DNA of 64,000 nt from an uncultured Slackia sp. (GTDB lineage: Bacteria > Actinomycetota > Coriobacteriia > Coriobacteriales > Eggerthellaceae). The position numbers were made by a program, and so were the translations under genes. Positions 35,083 to 44,687 of this stretch are shown here, one piece after another. The stretch is from positions 22,980 through 86,979 of the forward strand of contig NZ_CAKTVX010000010.1 of NCBI RefSeq assembly GCF_934630525.1. Direction: 5' to 3'. The notes beneath the pieces are model-generated. The model worked only from the letters and a program-made list of their open reading frames with translations. It did not search any database and had not been told where the DNA came from. The first letter of the stretch is position 1. The number at the start of each line of letters is the position of its first letter.

Positions 35083-35946
35083 TTACGCAATCGCGCCCGC
35101 ATCACGCAGCGCCTGAACGGCAGCTTGCGCGATATCGGGACGATTCATGGTGTAGACATGCAAGCCGTCGACGCCTTCTTTCGAAAGGCCCACGAACTGC
35201 TGGCACGCGTAATCGATACCCGCCTGGCGCAGCGCCTTCGGGTCGTCTTCGTAGTGCGCGAGCAGTTTGATGATGGGCGACGGCAAGCTCGCGCCGCACA
35301 TGAATACCATGCGCTGGATTTGCGCCTTCGAAAGAAACGGCATGATGCCAAACGTGATAGGCACAGTAATGCCCGCCTTGCGCGCGGCATCGAGGAATCG
35401 CAGCGCAAGTTCGTTATCGAAGAAGAGCTGCGTGACGAAGAATTGCGCGCCCGCGTCCTGCTTTTCCTTCAAATGGCGAATGCTCTCGTCGAAATCGAGG
35501 CAATCGATGTGGCCTTCCGGATACGCCGCAGCGCCAACGCAAAAACCAGCCTCGCGCGCAACGGGAATCAGGTCTTTGGCGAACTTGAAATCTTTCGGAG
35601 CCGCACCCGGCACCGCGTCGCCGCGCAGGGCAAGCACGTTCTCAATGCCGGCCGCCTTCATGGACGCAAGCACGGAATCGATGCCCGCACGATCGGCGTT
35701 CATGCACGTAAGATGGGCCATCATGTTCAAATCGTATTCGTCTTGCGCCATTTTCGCCACATCGATCGTGCGCGAGGAATTGCCCGATCCGCCCGCTGAA
35801 TACGTGACGGAAACAAACGACGGCGAAAGCGGCGCCAAACCCCCGATAACCTCGCGGGCTTCCTCCACAGGAAGGTCGCCCTTCGGAGGGAAGATCTCAA
35901 ACGAAACAGGCAGCTTTTCGCTGCCAAAAACATCGATGATGTGCAT
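35083..35946 (-). CDS. metF: 5,10-methylenetetrahydrofolate reductase
   Basis: A 287-residue FAD-dependent reductase making 5-methyl-THF for methionine synthesis or methyl-group metabolism. SFEIFPPKG at the N-terminus, SVTYSAGGS, NVLALRGD and FFVTQLFFDN are characteristic MetF blocks. The ATG at 35946 has AAGGAG 6 nt upstream. It is followed by the methionine synthase activation gene, with which it probably forms an operon. Length is normal for bacterial MetF. Confidence 0.95.
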   Translation of the reverse strand: MHIIDVFGSEKLPVSFEIFPPKGDLPVEEAREVIGGLAPLSPSFVSVTYSAGGSGNSSRTIDVAKMAQDEYDLNMMAHLTCMNADRAGIDSVLASMKAAGIENVLALRGDAVPGAAPKDFKFAKDLIPVAREAGFCVGAAAYPEGHIDCLDFDESIRHLKEKQDAGAQFFVTQLFFDNELALRFLDAARKAGITVPITFGIMPFLSKAQIQRMVFMCGASLPSPIIKLLAHYEDDPKALRQAGIDYACQQFVGLSKEGVDGLHVYTMNRPDIAQAAVQALRDAGAIA

Positions 35947-36271
35947 GCGAACTCCTTTGCGCAAAACAGTCCATCGTTTTTGCTTCGACCCACCGCTTCC
36001 GCCGTGCCGCACAGCGATTCGCCCTTTATGGTTTACCGCGAATCGCCTTGTGGATTCGGCCTCAAGCGAAAGCGCCGCCGATTGAGCGCTTGATGCAAAA
36101 TCCACGCAGGCGAGACGCGCCGTCAGCTTTCGAAATCGAGCAAAATCGAGGGGTCGATGCAAAAACTACCAACTTAAGCGATATGGATAATAGCGCTTTA
36201 TCGCAGTAGAGCGATTTGCGGCGGCAAGAAATGCATGAGAAATCGAGCATTGGCTTTGCGCCCAAAATACA
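35947..36271. other. metF leader region, no recognised riboswitch
   Basis: A 325-bp region upstream of metF. A GCGATTCGC/GCGAATCGC stem (about 36014-36046) is visible on the minus strand. I checked for SAM and cobalamin riboswitch hallmarks by eye and saw none. Promoter elements are not clear. Confidence 0.4.
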
Positions 36272-36308
36272 GCGAACCCGGCAGGGACTGTCTCCATGCC
36301 GGGTTCGC
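36272..36308 (-). terminator. intrinsic terminator after the U32 peptidase gene
   Basis: A perfect 12-bp stem GCGAACCCGGCA/TGCCGGGTTCGC (36272-36283 with 36297-36308). T-rich sequence lies on both sides, so it may stop transcription in both directions. Confidence 0.8.
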
Positions 36309-36323
36309 TTTCTTTTTCGTATG

Positions 36324-38006
36324 CTATTCGATGGTTCGGCCTTCGCACTGGTCGGTTCGCAACACGCGAAGGATATCGCCCGCGCGCAGCTCTTCCGCGC
36401 AATCGAACGAGTACGTCTCCATCGTGCGATTCGCCACATTGACGGCGCACAGCGTGCCGCCTACAACGTGCGGATCGGCGCCGGCAAGAACGCCCTCGCG
36501 ACGGCGCTCCACATCGTCGGGGCTCGCGTCGTCGGCGGCGTGCCAAACCAAACGCGTGGGCTTAATCGTGAACACGCCGCGTCCAGGCGAGAGCACTTCA
36601 AGGGTTTCGCCTTCGAAGAAACGATTACGACACATCACGACCGCCCGATGCGTCTGCGCAGGCGATGCGGCCAACCCGTCGATAAACGAAAGGCTCACGC
36701 AGCCCTTCTTTTCCGCATAGGGGTCCGACGCGATTGCCTGGCGGCGCGCGGCAATTCCGGCCTCGGGCCACGGCTGAACCTCGGCAGCGCGGCGACCGGA
36801 AGCTTCGGCTCGGCTGGCAGCGCTGGGTCGATCGCTCGCAACGATCGCGGTAGCAACCGCCCGGTCCGTTGCGACCGCCTGGTCAGCAGCAACGGGCTCG
36901 TTGGCTGCGACTGCACAACGAGCAGCAACGGACGGCGAAAAAGAAAGCGAGGCGCCGCCCACACCCTCACCCGCCGCCGGCGAAGGCGCGGCCGTTCCGC
37001 ACGAAACTACGCGAGCGACCATTTGATAATCGCGCGCGTATTCCTTCACGCCCTGGTTCTGGCCAGGCGTGCCGAAGTAAAAGCCCGTCGAATACGGGCG
37101 GTGGCTCGTTGTTTCGAGCTCGGCTTGCCACGCATCGGCAGGCTCGCCGTCGAGCACATGGCGATACGCGTTCACGGCCGAAGCCACATAGTAGGCGCCC
37201 TTCGCGCGACCCTCGATTTTGATGCTGTCGACGCCCGCCTCGGAAAGCTCGCGCACATGGGAGAGCATGTTCATATCGGTGGAGCTCATGATGAAGCTGC
37301 CGCCGTCTTCCTCAATGACCGAGAAAGGCTCGCCCGGGCGCGTTTCTTCCACGACCGTGTACTTCCAGCGGCACGGCTGCGCGCAATGCCCATTGTTCGC
37401 GCCGCGCGAGGGGCTCACCATGTAGTCGCTCATAAGGCATCGACCTGAATAGGCCATACACATGGCGCCATGCACGAACGCTTCGATTTCCAAATCGTCG
37501 GGAATGTTTTCGCGCATGCGGGCGATATCGGAAAGGCTCATTTCGCGCGCCACGACAACGCGGCTCACGCCCAAATCGTAATACGCCTTCGCAGCTTCGG
37601 CATTCATGCACGACGCCTGCGTGGAAAGATGCAGCTCGAGCTTTGGCGCTGTGCGCTTGCATACGGAAAGCGCGCCCATGTCGCTCACGATGGCCGCATC
37701 CACGCCTGCATCTTGCAGCATGGCGAAGAAGTCTGGCAGAGCCGCCACATCGCCGTCTTTCATGAGCGTGTTCGCCGTCACGAAAACCTTCACCCCATGC
37801 TCATGGGCGAATTTCACGGCGGAGGCGATGCCCGCATCATCGAAGTTCGAAGCGCGACGGCGCATGCCAAAGCGCTTGCCCGCCAAATATACGGCGTCGG
37901 CGCCGAAATGGACAGCGCATTCCAGCTGCTCCATGCCGCCTGCAGGCGCCAGCAGCTCCATAGGTCGCGCCATGCCGGCGCAGGTGTGTTTCAGAGAAGT
38001 AATCAT
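36324..38006 (-). CDS. U32 family peptidase with unusual Ala/Val-rich insertion
   Basis: A 560-residue protein. The N-terminal part is a normal U32 domain (MELLAPAGGMEQLECAVHFGADAVYLAGKRFG; then EAFVHGAMCMAYSGRCLMSDY and NGHCAQPCRWKY, whose cysteines may bind a cluster). Roughly residues 335-420 are a low-complexity Ala/Val/Ser/Arg-rich insertion, with repeats of an AVATDRAV-like unit, before the C-terminal beta-barrel domain. RlhA/YegQ-type members hydroxylate tRNA or rRNA; here the target is unknown. No ribosome site precedes any candidate start, but TATGCT lies 8 nt before ATG 38006, compatible with a leaderless message. Confidence 0.85.
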   Translation of the reverse strand: MITSLKHTCAGMARPMELLAPAGGMEQLECAVHFGADAVYLAGKRFGMRRRASNFDDAGIASAVKFAHEHGVKVFVTANTLMKDGDVAALPDFFAMLQDAGVDAAIVSDMGALSVCKRTAPKLELHLSTQASCMNAEAAKAYYDLGVSRVVVAREMSLSDIARMRENIPDDLEIEAFVHGAMCMAYSGRCLMSDYMVSPSRGANNGHCAQPCRWKYTVVEETRPGEPFSVIEEDGGSFIMSSTDMNMLSHVRELSEAGVDSIKIEGRAKGAYYVASAVNAYRHVLDGEPADAWQAELETTSHRPYSTGFYFGTPGQNQGVKEYARDYQMVARVVSCGTAAPSPAAGEGVGGASLSFSPSVAARCAVAANEPVAADQAVATDRAVATAIVASDRPSAASRAEASGRRAAEVQPWPEAGIAARRQAIASDPYAEKKGCVSLSFIDGLAASPAQTHRAVVMCRNRFFEGETLEVLSPGRGVFTIKPTRLVWHAADDASPDDVERRREGVLAGADPHVVGGTLCAVNVANRTMETYSFDCAEELRAGDILRVLRTDQCEGRTIE

Positions 38007-38084
38007 GGCCACAGCATAGCAAAAGGATGACGGAAGACGCTTTACGGACGAATATGCAAACGACATCCGCATGAGTCTATGCAA

Positions 38085-38111
38085 AAGGCCCCCTTCAATG
38101 AAGGGGGCCTT
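38085..38111 (-). terminator. intrinsic terminator of the formate dehydrogenase operon
   Basis: AAGGCCCCCTT/AAGGGGGCCTT (38085-38095 with 38101-38111), 5-nt loop, followed by TTTTGC on the minus strand, 43 nt after the fdhE stop. Confidence 0.9.
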
Positions 38112-38153
38112 AAACAGAACCGTCAATGCTAAAGAGCGATCGCCGCGCTGAGC

Positions 38154-39077
38154 TTAGCCGTTGTCTTGCTTGAGCTGCTGCGCGACAAGTTCCAAATTCG
38201 CGGTTACCACGTCTTCCACCTCGTAGGAAAACGGCGTCAAATCGCCGGCCTCCACGAAACGGGTGCGAATGTGGCCGCCGCATTCGTCGCACACATGCAG
38301 GCGATGCGACTCGTCGCCCTCGACCGACACGTAGTGCAGATGCGCCGGATTCTGGGTGCCGCAGCGCGCGCAGCGCACACGCTCGAACTCCCATTCGGCA
38401 CCGCACTGGCCACACCACAGCATGCGTCCGTTGCCGCTCGAAAACGGATTCGGACCCACATACGCCATGGTCGCTTCGCCACCGCACACCGGACACGCCA
38501 TGGGCTTTCCGCCCTCGGGAGCGTGAAGCTGCACGAGGCCCGCGCGAGCGAGCCCGCACACGGAAGTCGCGGCCGACGAAATAAGCGGCTTAATGGCCGC
38601 GGAAAGCACGAAGCCCGCAAGCCTCGGCTCGAGCAGGGCGCCATCGCACGCCGAAGCCTCGGCATTCGCCAAAGCATTCATCACGGCATCGAGGTACGCC
38701 TCGGGGTTGGCGCCAGCAACCTCAACGGGAGCCAACGCCACGATGCGCGCCCAATCGGCGCTCTTCAGCGCTTCTTGATCGTCATCGGAAAAGCCGCCCT
38801 TTTCGACGAAACGCGCCGCCACGAGCGACGCGGCATTCGAAAGCAGCTCGACCGTGATATAGGCCGGAGCCTGCGAAAGCACCGGCGTGCCGGCCGCCGC
38901 CCACGCAGCGACCTCCGCCGAGCTCGGGCACGCATACGGATGCGAGGTCGACACCTCGCGCTCGATGCACTCCTGCACTCCCCACAGGGCACCGAAGAAG
39001 CCCAAGCGTTCGGCAAGGGCCCTATCGCCGCGGCGCGCATATGCTGCCGCCGCGGCGTGGATACGTTTGACATCCAT
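38154..39077 (-). CDS. fdhE: formate dehydrogenase accessory protein FdhE
   Basis: A 307-residue cytosolic protein. The second half holds the four rubredoxin-like pairs of FdhE: CPVCGG, CGQCG, CARCG and CDECGG (about residues 195-280), which bind iron. FdhE is needed for maturation of respiratory formate dehydrogenase. It is the last gene of the operon, 10 nt after the cytochrome gene, and ends just before a terminator. The N-terminal helical half is less conserved, as in the family. Confidence 0.92.
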   Translation of the reverse strand: MDVKRIHAAAAAYARRGDRALAERLGFFGALWGVQECIEREVSTSHPYACPSSAEVAAWAAAGTPVLSQAPAYITVELLSNAASLVAARFVEKGGFSDDDQEALKSADWARIVALAPVEVAGANPEAYLDAVMNALANAEASACDGALLEPRLAGFVLSAAIKPLISSAATSVCGLARAGLVQLHAPEGGKPMACPVCGGEATMAYVGPNPFSSGNGRMLWCGQCGAEWEFERVRCARCGTQNPAHLHYVSVEGDESHRLHVCDECGGHIRTRFVEAGDLTPFSYEVEDVVTANLELVAQQLKQDNG

Positions 39078-39087
39078 GGGCCGCGCC

Positions 39088-39864
39088 CTATTTCTGCTTG
39101 GGAGCGCCGCGCTCGATCACGTGCTCGCCCGAGGTCATTTCCTCACGAGCCCAGTGACCCCAGTGATACAGCGCGTCTGCCTCGCTCACGGTGCCATCGC
39201 CGAACATGAGGCGATAAGTGCCGCGGTAGGGCTGGAAGATGCCGCCGCCCAGGAAGATGTGCGCCATGCCGAACACGGCGATCATCAAAAAGCCGAAGTC
39301 GTGCAGCCACAGAATGATGCCGTACCCCGTGCCGAAGTCGAGCACGGTGGAACCGAGCAGGAGCAGCACGCCCGTGATGCCCATCTCGGCGCCGAACAGC
39401 CACAGCATGCCGTCGGCGAAACGCTGGCCAGACTTCACTTCGCCCTGGTCAGGCATGTGAATCCACTTTGCCATGAACAGGTAGGGGAAGAACAGCAGCA
39501 TCCACTTCTTGTCGTCGCTATCCCACGAATGGAACAGGTTCTTGAAGATGTGGGCCACGCCCTTCGGAGCCAAAATGGCCGAAATAAGAGGCACGCCAAC
39601 GAAAATCAGGCCCAAAACGCGATGCGACATGCGAATCGCGAACACGGTCTGAGCGCCAGCCGCCTGAGCCAGCGCGGGCACGAACACGAACAGGCCGGAA
39701 ATGCACAGCAAAATGCAGCACACGATGGTCACGCCGTGGGTGATGCGCGCCTGCAAGGAGTGGCGCACGATGCGCTTTTCCTTGCCGGAGGCCTTACGCT
39801 GCTTGAGGAATTCCTCGTTTTTGGCCGCCTCTTCAGCGGACACGACGATGGTTTCGCTACTCAT
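39088..39864 (-). CDS. fdnI: formate dehydrogenase cytochrome b subunit (FdnI-like)
   Basis: A 258-residue membrane protein with four main helices and an N-terminal cytosolic tail. Histidines in ARITHGVT, RMSHRVLG, WLHDFG and GMAHIFLGG fit the two haem b groups of formate dehydrogenase gamma subunits. It transfers electrons to menaquinone. Its start (ATG 39864) overlaps the end of the Fe-S subunit gene by 8 nt, so the two are translationally coupled. Confidence 0.92.
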   Translation of the reverse strand: MSSETIVVSAEEAAKNEEFLKQRKASGKEKRIVRHSLQARITHGVTIVCCILLCISGLFVFVPALAQAAGAQTVFAIRMSHRVLGLIFVGVPLISAILAPKGVAHIFKNLFHSWDSDDKKWMLLFFPYLFMAKWIHMPDQGEVKSGQRFADGMLWLFGAEMGITGVLLLLGSTVLDFGTGYGIILWLHDFGFLMIAVFGMAHIFLGGGIFQPYRGTYRLMFGDGTVSEADALYHWGHWAREEMTSGEHVIERGAPKQK

Positions 39865-40807
39865 GGTTCTTGCCTCCCTTCCCAAACGGCAGGTTCTCGG
39901 TGATGTGCTCCACAACCGACTTGGAGTCTTGCGGGTCGCCATGCTGGACAACTTCGCCAGTATCGTAATCGAGAGTGTCCTGCGTCTCGGGGTTGTAGGC
40001 GAGACGACGGCGATCGTAGCCGGCGGCAAGCGCGAACATGGCGCCCAGACCGACCACGGTAAGGCCGCTGATCGCGCCGGTAACGGGCTTCATGACCTGC
40101 GTCATGGCGACCGTCGCGGGAATGGTCGGGTTCTCGAGCTGACCGTGAGCCTCGTAGCCATACTTCAGCACGTGCAGCACATGCGTCTTGTAGTTCTCGT
40201 CGTTGCCGGCGACGCATGCGTCGGGATACCCATGCTCGTACAGCCATTCGACCTTCTCGTTGGCGATCTTCAGCATTTCGTCGCGATCGCCGAACTTCAA
40301 GGCGTCGGGCTGGCACGTAGCGACGCACGCAGGCTCCATGCCCGCGCCAATGCGGTCGACGCAGCCGGTGCACTTGTTGATGATGCTCTTGCCGAACGTG
40401 CCGTCGTTGTAGTAGCGCGGCACGTCGAACGGGCATGCGCTCTTGCAATACTGGCAACCGATGCACTTGGAGTCGTCGACGGTAACCATGCCCGTCTCTT
40501 CGTCCTTCGTAATCGCGCCGCCAGGGCACACCGTGGCACACGGAGCGTCATCGCAGTGCTGGCAGCTGCGGCGGCCAAACGCCCAGCCAATGGGCTTGGT
40601 GGAATAGGCCGCCGGAGCCTCGGTCTCGTTGAACGTGATGATCAAACGAGTGTCGCCGTTGATGTCGATCGGGTTTTGGTGCGTGCCCGACCATTTCGCT
40701 TCCCCGGCCGCGGGCGAGGGCAGGTCATTCCAGCATTTGCAGGCGACCTGGCATCCCTTGCACGCAGTGCATTTGGAGGAATCGAACAGGATTGCTTTTT
40801 CTGCCAT
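39857..40807 (-). CDS. fdnH: formate dehydrogenase 4Fe-4S subunit (FdnH-like)
   Basis: A 316-residue electron transfer subunit. Four [4Fe-4S] cysteine groups are visible: CTACKGCQVACK, CQHCDDAPCATVCPGGA, CIGCQYCKSACPFDV and CTGC...CVATCQPDA. One C-terminal transmembrane helix (about residues 245-268) anchors it beside the cytochrome b subunit. It links the selenocysteine catalytic subunit to the cytochrome. It starts 10 nt after the catalytic gene. Confidence 0.94.
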   Translation of the reverse strand: MAEKAILFDSSKCTACKGCQVACKCWNDLPSPAAGEAKWSGTHQNPIDINGDTRLIITFNETEAPAAYSTKPIGWAFGRRSCQHCDDAPCATVCPGGAITKDEETGMVTVDDSKCIGCQYCKSACPFDVPRYYNDGTFGKSIINKCTGCVDRIGAGMEPACVATCQPDALKFGDRDEMLKIANEKVEWLYEHGYPDACVAGNDENYKTHVLHVLKYGYEAHGQLENPTIPATVAMTQVMKPVTGAISGLTVVGLGAMFALAAGYDRRRLAYNPETQDTLDYDTGEVVQHGDPQDSKSVVEHITENLPFGKGGKNHE

Positions 40808-40817
40808 GGCTTCCTCC

Positions 40818-43800
40818 CTATGCCTTCTCGATGTTCACGAGGAACGCTTTGTATTCAGGCGTGAACGAGTTCGGGTCGCCGACGTTCGGCGTGAGGTCGT
40901 TCACAACGTCGCCCGTGCCGAACAGATCGGCCCAACCGAAGTGGTGCGTCAGGCCAACCTGATGCTTGAGCTCGCCGTTGATGGTCATCGGACGGAAGCG
41001 CTTCGTGACAACAGCGGGAACCACAACGGAACCACGGTTGTTGAACACGCGCACCTCGTCGCCGTTCTTGATGCCTTTTTCCTCGGCAAACTCTTCGCTC
41101 ATCTCGACGAACTGCGAAGGCATGGACTCGACGAGGGCCGGGCACAGACGCGTCTGGCCGCCGGTCTGCCAATGCTCGGTCACCGAGTACGTGGTCGCGA
41201 TGACCGGGTAATCGGCAACGGTGCCCTGCTTGGTCGACTCGTAGTTCACGCCGAACGCGCAGGGGTTCTGGAACGCGCCATTGAACGGGTTGCTGTCGGT
41301 CGGCGACTCGAACGGCTCGTAATGCTCGGGCAGAGGGCCATCGACCATGCCGTAGCTCTCCAGGCGGGCGTTCTGCTCCCACAGCATGAAGAACGTCTTG
41401 TTGTTCGGCGGAACAGGCACGCCGTTTTTCGCAGCGACGAAGTCGGCCTGGTCAACCAGCTCCCACTTCTCGCCCGTCCACTCCATGAGCTTCTTCTCGG
41501 GATTCCACGGCTTGCCCTGCATGTCGCAGCTGTTGCGGTTGTACAGAATGCGGCGGTTGGAGGGCCAGCTGAACGCCCAGTTGGAGTTCAAGCCGATGCC
41601 CGACGCGTCGTTGGTGTCGCGGCGGCACAGCGGCTGCTCGGCGGCATCGAGCGGAGCGTCGTTGTTGTTCCACATGCCGGAGTAGATCCACATCGCGCAC
41701 GCGGTGGAGCCATCGGCGCCGAGTTCCGCATAGCCCTTGATCAGGTCGGTCTTCGGGCTGTCGGACGTCGTGTTGCACTCGGTGCCAGCCACGCGATAGC
41801 CGTTCAAGGCCCACGCCACGGGGCGCGGGTCGATCTTGCCGTCGACGTAGTAGTCCCACTTCGTATTCAGAATAGGATCGGGGTTCGCGCCGCCCTCTTC
41901 CTTATACAGGTTGCAGATTTCGTTCCACAGAAGGTCGCACATCTCGTAGTCGGGCTTGGCCTCGTCCCACGGCTCAACGGCCTGCTGGCGATACTGAATC
42001 CAACGACCGGAGTTCAAAATGATGCCCGGCTTCTCGTAGATCAACGCGCACGGCAGGTAGTACACCGTGGTGTCGATTTCCTCGGCGTTCATGTCGGGGG
42101 CCTTCCAGAAGCTCGCCGATTCGGTGATGACCTGGTCGGCAACCACGAGCCAGTCGAGGTTCGCCATGGAACGGCGCACGTTGCCGGCGTTCGGGGCGCT
42201 GTGGCACGGGTTCATGCCCCAGTTGAAGTAGCCCTTGATGACGCCCTGCTGCATGAGCTCGAACGTGGAAATATGCGTGTAGTCGACGTCGCCCGTCTTC
42301 GAGGGAACCTTCGGCCACCAGTCGTAACCGTAGTCGTTGTCCACGGTCGCGGCGTCGCCGAACCATTCCTTCAGTGAAGACACGATGAACTTCGGCTTGT
42401 TGGTGTAGTAGCCGTCAGAATAGGTCTGAGACTCGAGCCACTTGCGCAAGCTCGCGCGGTCGGTGGTGTTTGCCCACTTCAGATACGCGGGATGCTCGTT
42501 GACCATCATGCCCATGTCGGTTGCGCCCTGAACGTTGGGCTCGCCGCGCAGCGCGTTCACGCCGCCGCCGGGGATGCCGATGTTGCCAAGCAGAAGCTGC
42601 ATCACGCACATTGCGCGCGTGTTCTGCGCGCCATAGGTGTGCTGCGTCTGGCCCAAGGCGTACAGCACCGTGCCGGCCTTGCCGGGCTTAGCGGTGGAGG
42701 TATAGGTGGAATAGACCAGCTCGAGGGTCTCTTTGTCCATGCCGCACACGCTGCATACGGTGTCGAAATCGTAGCGAGAGTAGTGCTTCTTGAACTGCTG
42801 GTACACGCACATCGGATCCTGCAGGGTCATGTCGCGCTTGGGATGCTGCAGCGTGGGCGTGGTGAATTCAGGCACGCCTTCGCCGGAAACCCAGGCATAG
42901 TTGCCCGTAGGAGTGGTGTCCCATTCCTCTTCAGATTCGGTCTGATAATGCCAGCTATGGGCGGAATACGTCTGCGTCTTCTGATCCCAGCCGCTGAACA
43001 GGCCCGTCGCGGGGTCGAATTCATACTCGGGGTCGAGCAGATAGCTTGCATTGGTGTAGTTGAGCAGGTACTCGAAGTTGTACTCGTCCATGTTGCCCGT
43101 TTCCTGGTACTTCGCCAGGTTGGGCTCGATGAGATGCTCAATGATGTAGTTGTACATGCCGCCGTAGAAGGCGATGTCCGTGCCGGAGCGAATGGGGCAA
43201 TAAATGTCCGCCTGCTCGGCAGTGCGAGTGTAGCGCGGGTCGACGACGATCCACTTGGCGCCCTGCTCGTGGGCCTTTTCAAGCCACAGCGCGCTCACGG
43301 GGTGGTTCTCGACGGAGTTCGAGCCGCAATTCAAAATAACATCGGTGTTTTGGAAGTCACACCAGTGGCTCGTCATGGAGCCACGACCAAATGATGCTGC
43401 CAGACCGGCAACCGTGGGGCCGTGTCAAACACGCGCCTGGTTGTCGATGGCAATAACGCCGAGAGAGCGCATCATCTTCAAGATGAGATACTCTTCCTCG
43501 GAGTTCTGCTGCGAACCGCCGAGCGATGCAATCGCGGTGGTGCGGTTCACGGTAAGCCCGTCGGCGTCTTTCTCTTCGAAATTGGCGTCGCGGGTATCTT
43601 TCACCTTGCGGGCGATTTCCTTAATGGCATCGTCCCAGCTGATGGCCTCCCAATCGGTGGCACCAGGGCGACGGACCAAAGGCTTGGTCGAGCGCTTGGG
43701 ATTTTTCACCACTTCGCGGGTTTCGGGGTCAACGATATTGCGCAGCTGCGCCATCGTCGCGCCCTTCGGGCACAGGCCGCCCTTGTTGATAGGATGGTCG

Positions 43801-44027
43801 GGGTCGCCTTCGAGATTGACCAGTTCGCCATCGCGCACCGAGCACAGGCTGCCGCAACCACCAGCGCAGTAGCAGCAAATGTTGGTGTACTCATCGGTGC
43901 GATCAAGCTTGAAGTTCTGATCGCTTTCAAGGGCGAACGCCTGAGATTTGGAGGTGAGCTCGAATGCCATGGCAGTCGCAAGCGCGCCGCCGCTGGCCTT
44001 CAAAAACCCCCTTCGCGTCATCTCCAT
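40818..44027 (-). CDS. fdhA: selenocysteine-containing formate dehydrogenase catalytic subunit
   Basis: One 1069-residue gene interrupted by an in-frame TGA at 43425-43427, read as selenocysteine (U201) in the context QARV-U-HGPTVAGLA, the standard formate dehydrogenase Sec site ligating Mo or W. The TAT signal TRRGFLK is at residues 4-10 and the [4Fe-4S] cysteines are C51/52, C54, C58 and C86. A SECIS-like hairpin follows the TGA at 12 nt. The full selenocysteine machinery is encoded next door. It oxidises formate outside the cytoplasmic membrane and feeds the FdnH/FdnI subunits. ATG 44027 has AAGGAAGAA upstream. An annotation that treats TGA as a stop would split it into two genes. Confidence 0.96.
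43396..43427 (-). promoter_or_regulatory. UGA(Sec) codon and SECIS hairpin of fdhA
   Basis: On the minus strand, UGA (43425-43427), 12 nt, then stem GUUGCC/GGCAGC with loop GGUCU (43396-43412). The loop sequence and distance match the E. coli fdhF SECIS, whose loop is also GGUCU. Confidence 0.9.
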
Positions 44028-44178
44028 TGGGTTCTTCCTTTCTCGCACACGCATATCGCCGAACACAGGCGATGCGCGCCAAACATGGGACGCACTTCGG
44101 TTGCGCCCCGCTTTTCGGCAAGCATCCCAACAGCGAGACACCCATTCCCGCCGCCGAATTGCTACCAATGTGGTCAAA

Positions 44179-44198
44179 TTTCGCACATATATGCGAAA
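44179..44198. promoter_or_regulatory. operator-like palindrome upstream of the formate dehydrogenase operon
   Basis: TTTCGCA (44179-44185), 6 bp, TGCGAAA (44192-44198): perfect 7-bp arms. A second TTTCGCA half site lies at 44210-44216. It lies 152-171 nt upstream of fdhA on the side of its promoter. The protein that would bind it is unknown. Confidence 0.5.
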
Positions 44199-44366
44199 AG
44201 GGGGCACTCATTTCGCACGAGCGGCCGAAAAATCACGGGCGAATGACACGCAATTCACTATTTATTCACTACCATTAAGGCGATCGAAATAAATCGAATC
44301 GCAAAAACCCGCAAACACCAGGCACGCTCTTTTCGAATAAAGCAATTTACGGTCATTTTTCCGAAG

Positions 44367-44429
44367 TTGACTAGTGTTTTAAACTGTGCTTTATAGTAGG
44401 TCTACCGTTCACCGACGGCGAACGGTAGA
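44367..44429 (+). promoter_or_regulatory. sel operon promoter with overlapping 10-bp inverted repeat
   Basis: TTGACT (44367-44372), 17 bp, TTTATA (44390-44395), then TCTACCGTTC (44401-44410) and GAACGGTAGA (44420-44429), a perfect 10-bp inverted repeat covering the expected transcription start. It could be an operator or a hairpin at the 5' end of the selD message. Confidence 0.7.
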
Positions 44430-44687
44430 TTTACTGGTCAAATTGCTGTTCTATGGGCGGGCACGTTTTGGCGCGTTTGAGTATGGCAATTATTCACTCC
44501 CATTTATGGATTCGGTTTTTACCACCGCCCATTCCCTATACATACCCCACCTCACTTATAGGTTGATTCCGCTATTAAACCCCTCCTCCAAAACGCCAGC
44601 CAAGCGGTTTCGGCCATGCTCGGACGGCTCCGCTTACACGCGAGTGCGCTATGATGGAGCCATTGGAACCATGCGATGGGAGGCATC
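44430..44687 (+). other. long untranslated leader of the selDAB operon
   Basis: About 260 nt between the promoter and selD, with lower GC than the genes around it. One frame is open across it and ends at a TGA overlapping the selD start as GTGA, but its apparent start lies inside the promoter and the sequence does not look like protein. It may be a regulatory leader. Confidence 0.4.

Noticed and set aside
35947..36271. SAM or cobalamin riboswitch before metF
   Set aside because: No SAM-I core and no B12-box sequence seen by eye; a covariance search (Infernal/Rfam) would be decisive.
43425..43427. Frameshift or nonsense mutation making the formate dehydrogenase a pseudogene
   Set aside because: The TGA falls exactly at the conserved selenocysteine position, both parts are in one frame, a SECIS hairpin follows, and selDABC are adjacent.
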